Below are positions 4,733-5,437 of a stretch of 5,437 nt of DNA, one piece after another. The notes below the pieces were generated by a model. It was given only the letters and a program-made list of their open reading frames with translations, was not told the DNA's origin and did no database searches. A program made the position numbers and the translations under genes. This DNA is from an uncultured Coriobacteriales bacterium (lineage in GTDB: Bacteria; Actinomycetota; Coriobacteriia; Coriobacteriales; UMGS124). Location: positions 1-5,437 of the forward strand of contig CAKUKJ010000190.1 in the NCBI GenBank assembly GCA_934662525.1, given 5' to 3'. The first letter of the stretch is position 1, and every line of letters starts with the position of its first letter.

Positions 4733-5437
4733 ATGCCCGCCGAGACCGGCTCGCGGCCGGGCTTCGTCGCCACGGGCACATACAAGGCGCCCGCCCCCGA
4801 TTCCGACGCGTCTGCCCCGAGGAAGGGCGGGGCGGCCTACCTCGCGCTCAAGCGCGCTTTCGACGTCGTGTTCAGCGCCGGGGTCTGCGCGATCCTGGCC
4901 ATTCCCGTTGCGGCCGCCTGCATTGCGATCTGCCTCGACACGCCCGGCAAGCCCTTCTTCCGCCAGGAGCGCGTCGGGCAGGGCGGCAGGCCCATCCGCA
5001 TATTCAAGCTCCGCACGATGGTGGCCGACGCCCACGAGCACCCCGAGAGGTACATGACCGCCTCGCAGCTGGAGACCTGGAGGCGCGAGCAGAAGCTCGA
5101 CAACGACCCGCGAATCACGCGGGTTGGGCGCATCCTTCGCCGCACGTCGTTGGACGAGCTGCCCCAGTTCGTGAACGTCCTCAAGGGCGACCTGTCGGTC
5201 ATAGGCCCCAGGCCCGTGACCCTGGAGGAGACCTACGAGTACGGCGACGCCCGCGACGAGGTGCTCTCCTGCAGGCCCGGCATCACGGGCTGGTGGGCCG
5301 CCACCGACCGCAACGACTCGACGTGGGAGAGCGGCCGCAGGCAGGCCCGGGAGCTGTTCTACGTGCGCCACCAGTCCCTGGGGCTGGACGCGCGCGTGTT
5401 CGTGAAGACCTTCAAGGCGATGAGGAGGGGGAAGTGA
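4733..5437 (+). CDS. Undecaprenyl-phosphate sugar phosphotransferase (bacterial sugar transferase, monotopic PGT)
   Basis: A 234-residue initiating glycosyltransferase of the PglC/WbaP catalytic-domain type, which moves a sugar-1-phosphate from a UDP-sugar to undecaprenyl phosphate at the inner membrane, the first step of capsule or exopolysaccharide repeat-unit assembly. One hydrophobic re-entrant helix (about V45-C67) contains the helix-breaking Pro58. It is followed by PFFRQERVGQGG, FKLRTM, the catalytic Asp-Glu pair D141-E142 in SLDELPQF, and GDLSVIGPRPV and RPGITGWW, all family hallmarks. The sugar specificity cannot be read. The stop TGA ends exactly at 5437. ATG 4733 has GGAG 6 nt upstream. 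GTG 4715 (AGGA, 6 nt upstream) and GTG 4697 (overlapping the previous stop codon) are also in frame and plausible. With either GTG the gene is practically contiguous with the antiterminator gene, so the two are co-transcribed. More glycan genes are expected to the right. Confidence 0.93.
   Translation: MPAETGSRPGFVATGTYKAPAPDSDASAPRKGGAAYLALKRAFDVVFSAGVCAILAIPVAAACIAICLDTPGKPFFRQERVGQGGRPIRIFKLRTMVADAHEHPERYMTASQLETWRREQKLDNDPRITRVGRILRRTSLDELPQFVNVLKGDLSVIGPRPVTLEETYEYGDARDEVLSCRPGITGWWAATDRNDSTWESGRRQARELFYVRHQSLGLDARVFVKTFKAMRRGK

Noticed and set aside
3924..4781. Minus-strand open frame spanning the invertible segment and the NusG-like gene
   Set aside because: Crosses the recombination sites and the strongly supported NusG-like gene; Ala/Gly/Arg-rich shadow with no motif.
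4337..5371. 344-codon minus-strand open frame across the antiterminator and sugar transferase genes
   Set aside because: No recognisable domain, composition of a GC-rich shadow frame, and fully covered by two plus-strand genes with clear motifs.

Overview
The window is GC-rich and compactly coded. Its gene set points to a Coriobacteriia-type actinobacterium (Eggerthellaceae or a relative). The main clue is a Tat-exported FMN/FAD reductase transcribed divergently from a membrane-spanning LuxR-type regulator, a pairing well known in Eggerthella-like gut anaerobes. No 16S or other taxonomic marker is present, so this is inference.

Positions 1-1379: the minus strand carries the N-terminal 399 residues of an exported flavoprotein reductase (Tat signal, covalent-FMN domain, FAD domain of the fumarate reductase/urocanate reductase type), cut by the window edge. 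A divergent control region (about 1199-1379) holds a terminator-like hairpin and an imperfect dyad, a candidate operator. Positions 1380-3005: a polytopic membrane protein of about 12 segments with a C-terminal LuxR/GerE helix-turn-helix, the probable regulator of the flavoprotein.

Positions 3006-5437 form a second module, and it is the most interesting part. A complete Hin/resolvase-type serine recombinase (3169-3789) is followed by 284 bp without a gene. That gap contains two inverted, near-palindromic 28-bp sites (3896-3923 and 4013-4040), which share a perfect 15-bp inverted repeat. Between them is a segment of about 115 bp carrying a good sigma70-type promoter (TTGACT, 18 bp, TATAGC) that currently points right. 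Immediately downstream are a NusG-paralogue antiterminator of the RfaH/UpxY/LoaP type (4074-4706) and a complete monotopic phosphoglycosyl transferase (4733-5437), the usual first genes of a capsule or exopolysaccharide operon.

Taken together, 3169-5437 reads as a phase-variation cassette. The recombinase is predicted to flip the promoter, which would switch on or off an antiterminator that lets polymerase read through a long surface-glycan operon continuing beyond the window. The layout resembles the invertible capsule promoters with UpxY antiterminators of Bacteroides, but here in an apparent actinobacterium and with a serine recombinase encoded next to the switch. The repeat structure is seen directly; inversion, the ON state and the glycan role are inferred.
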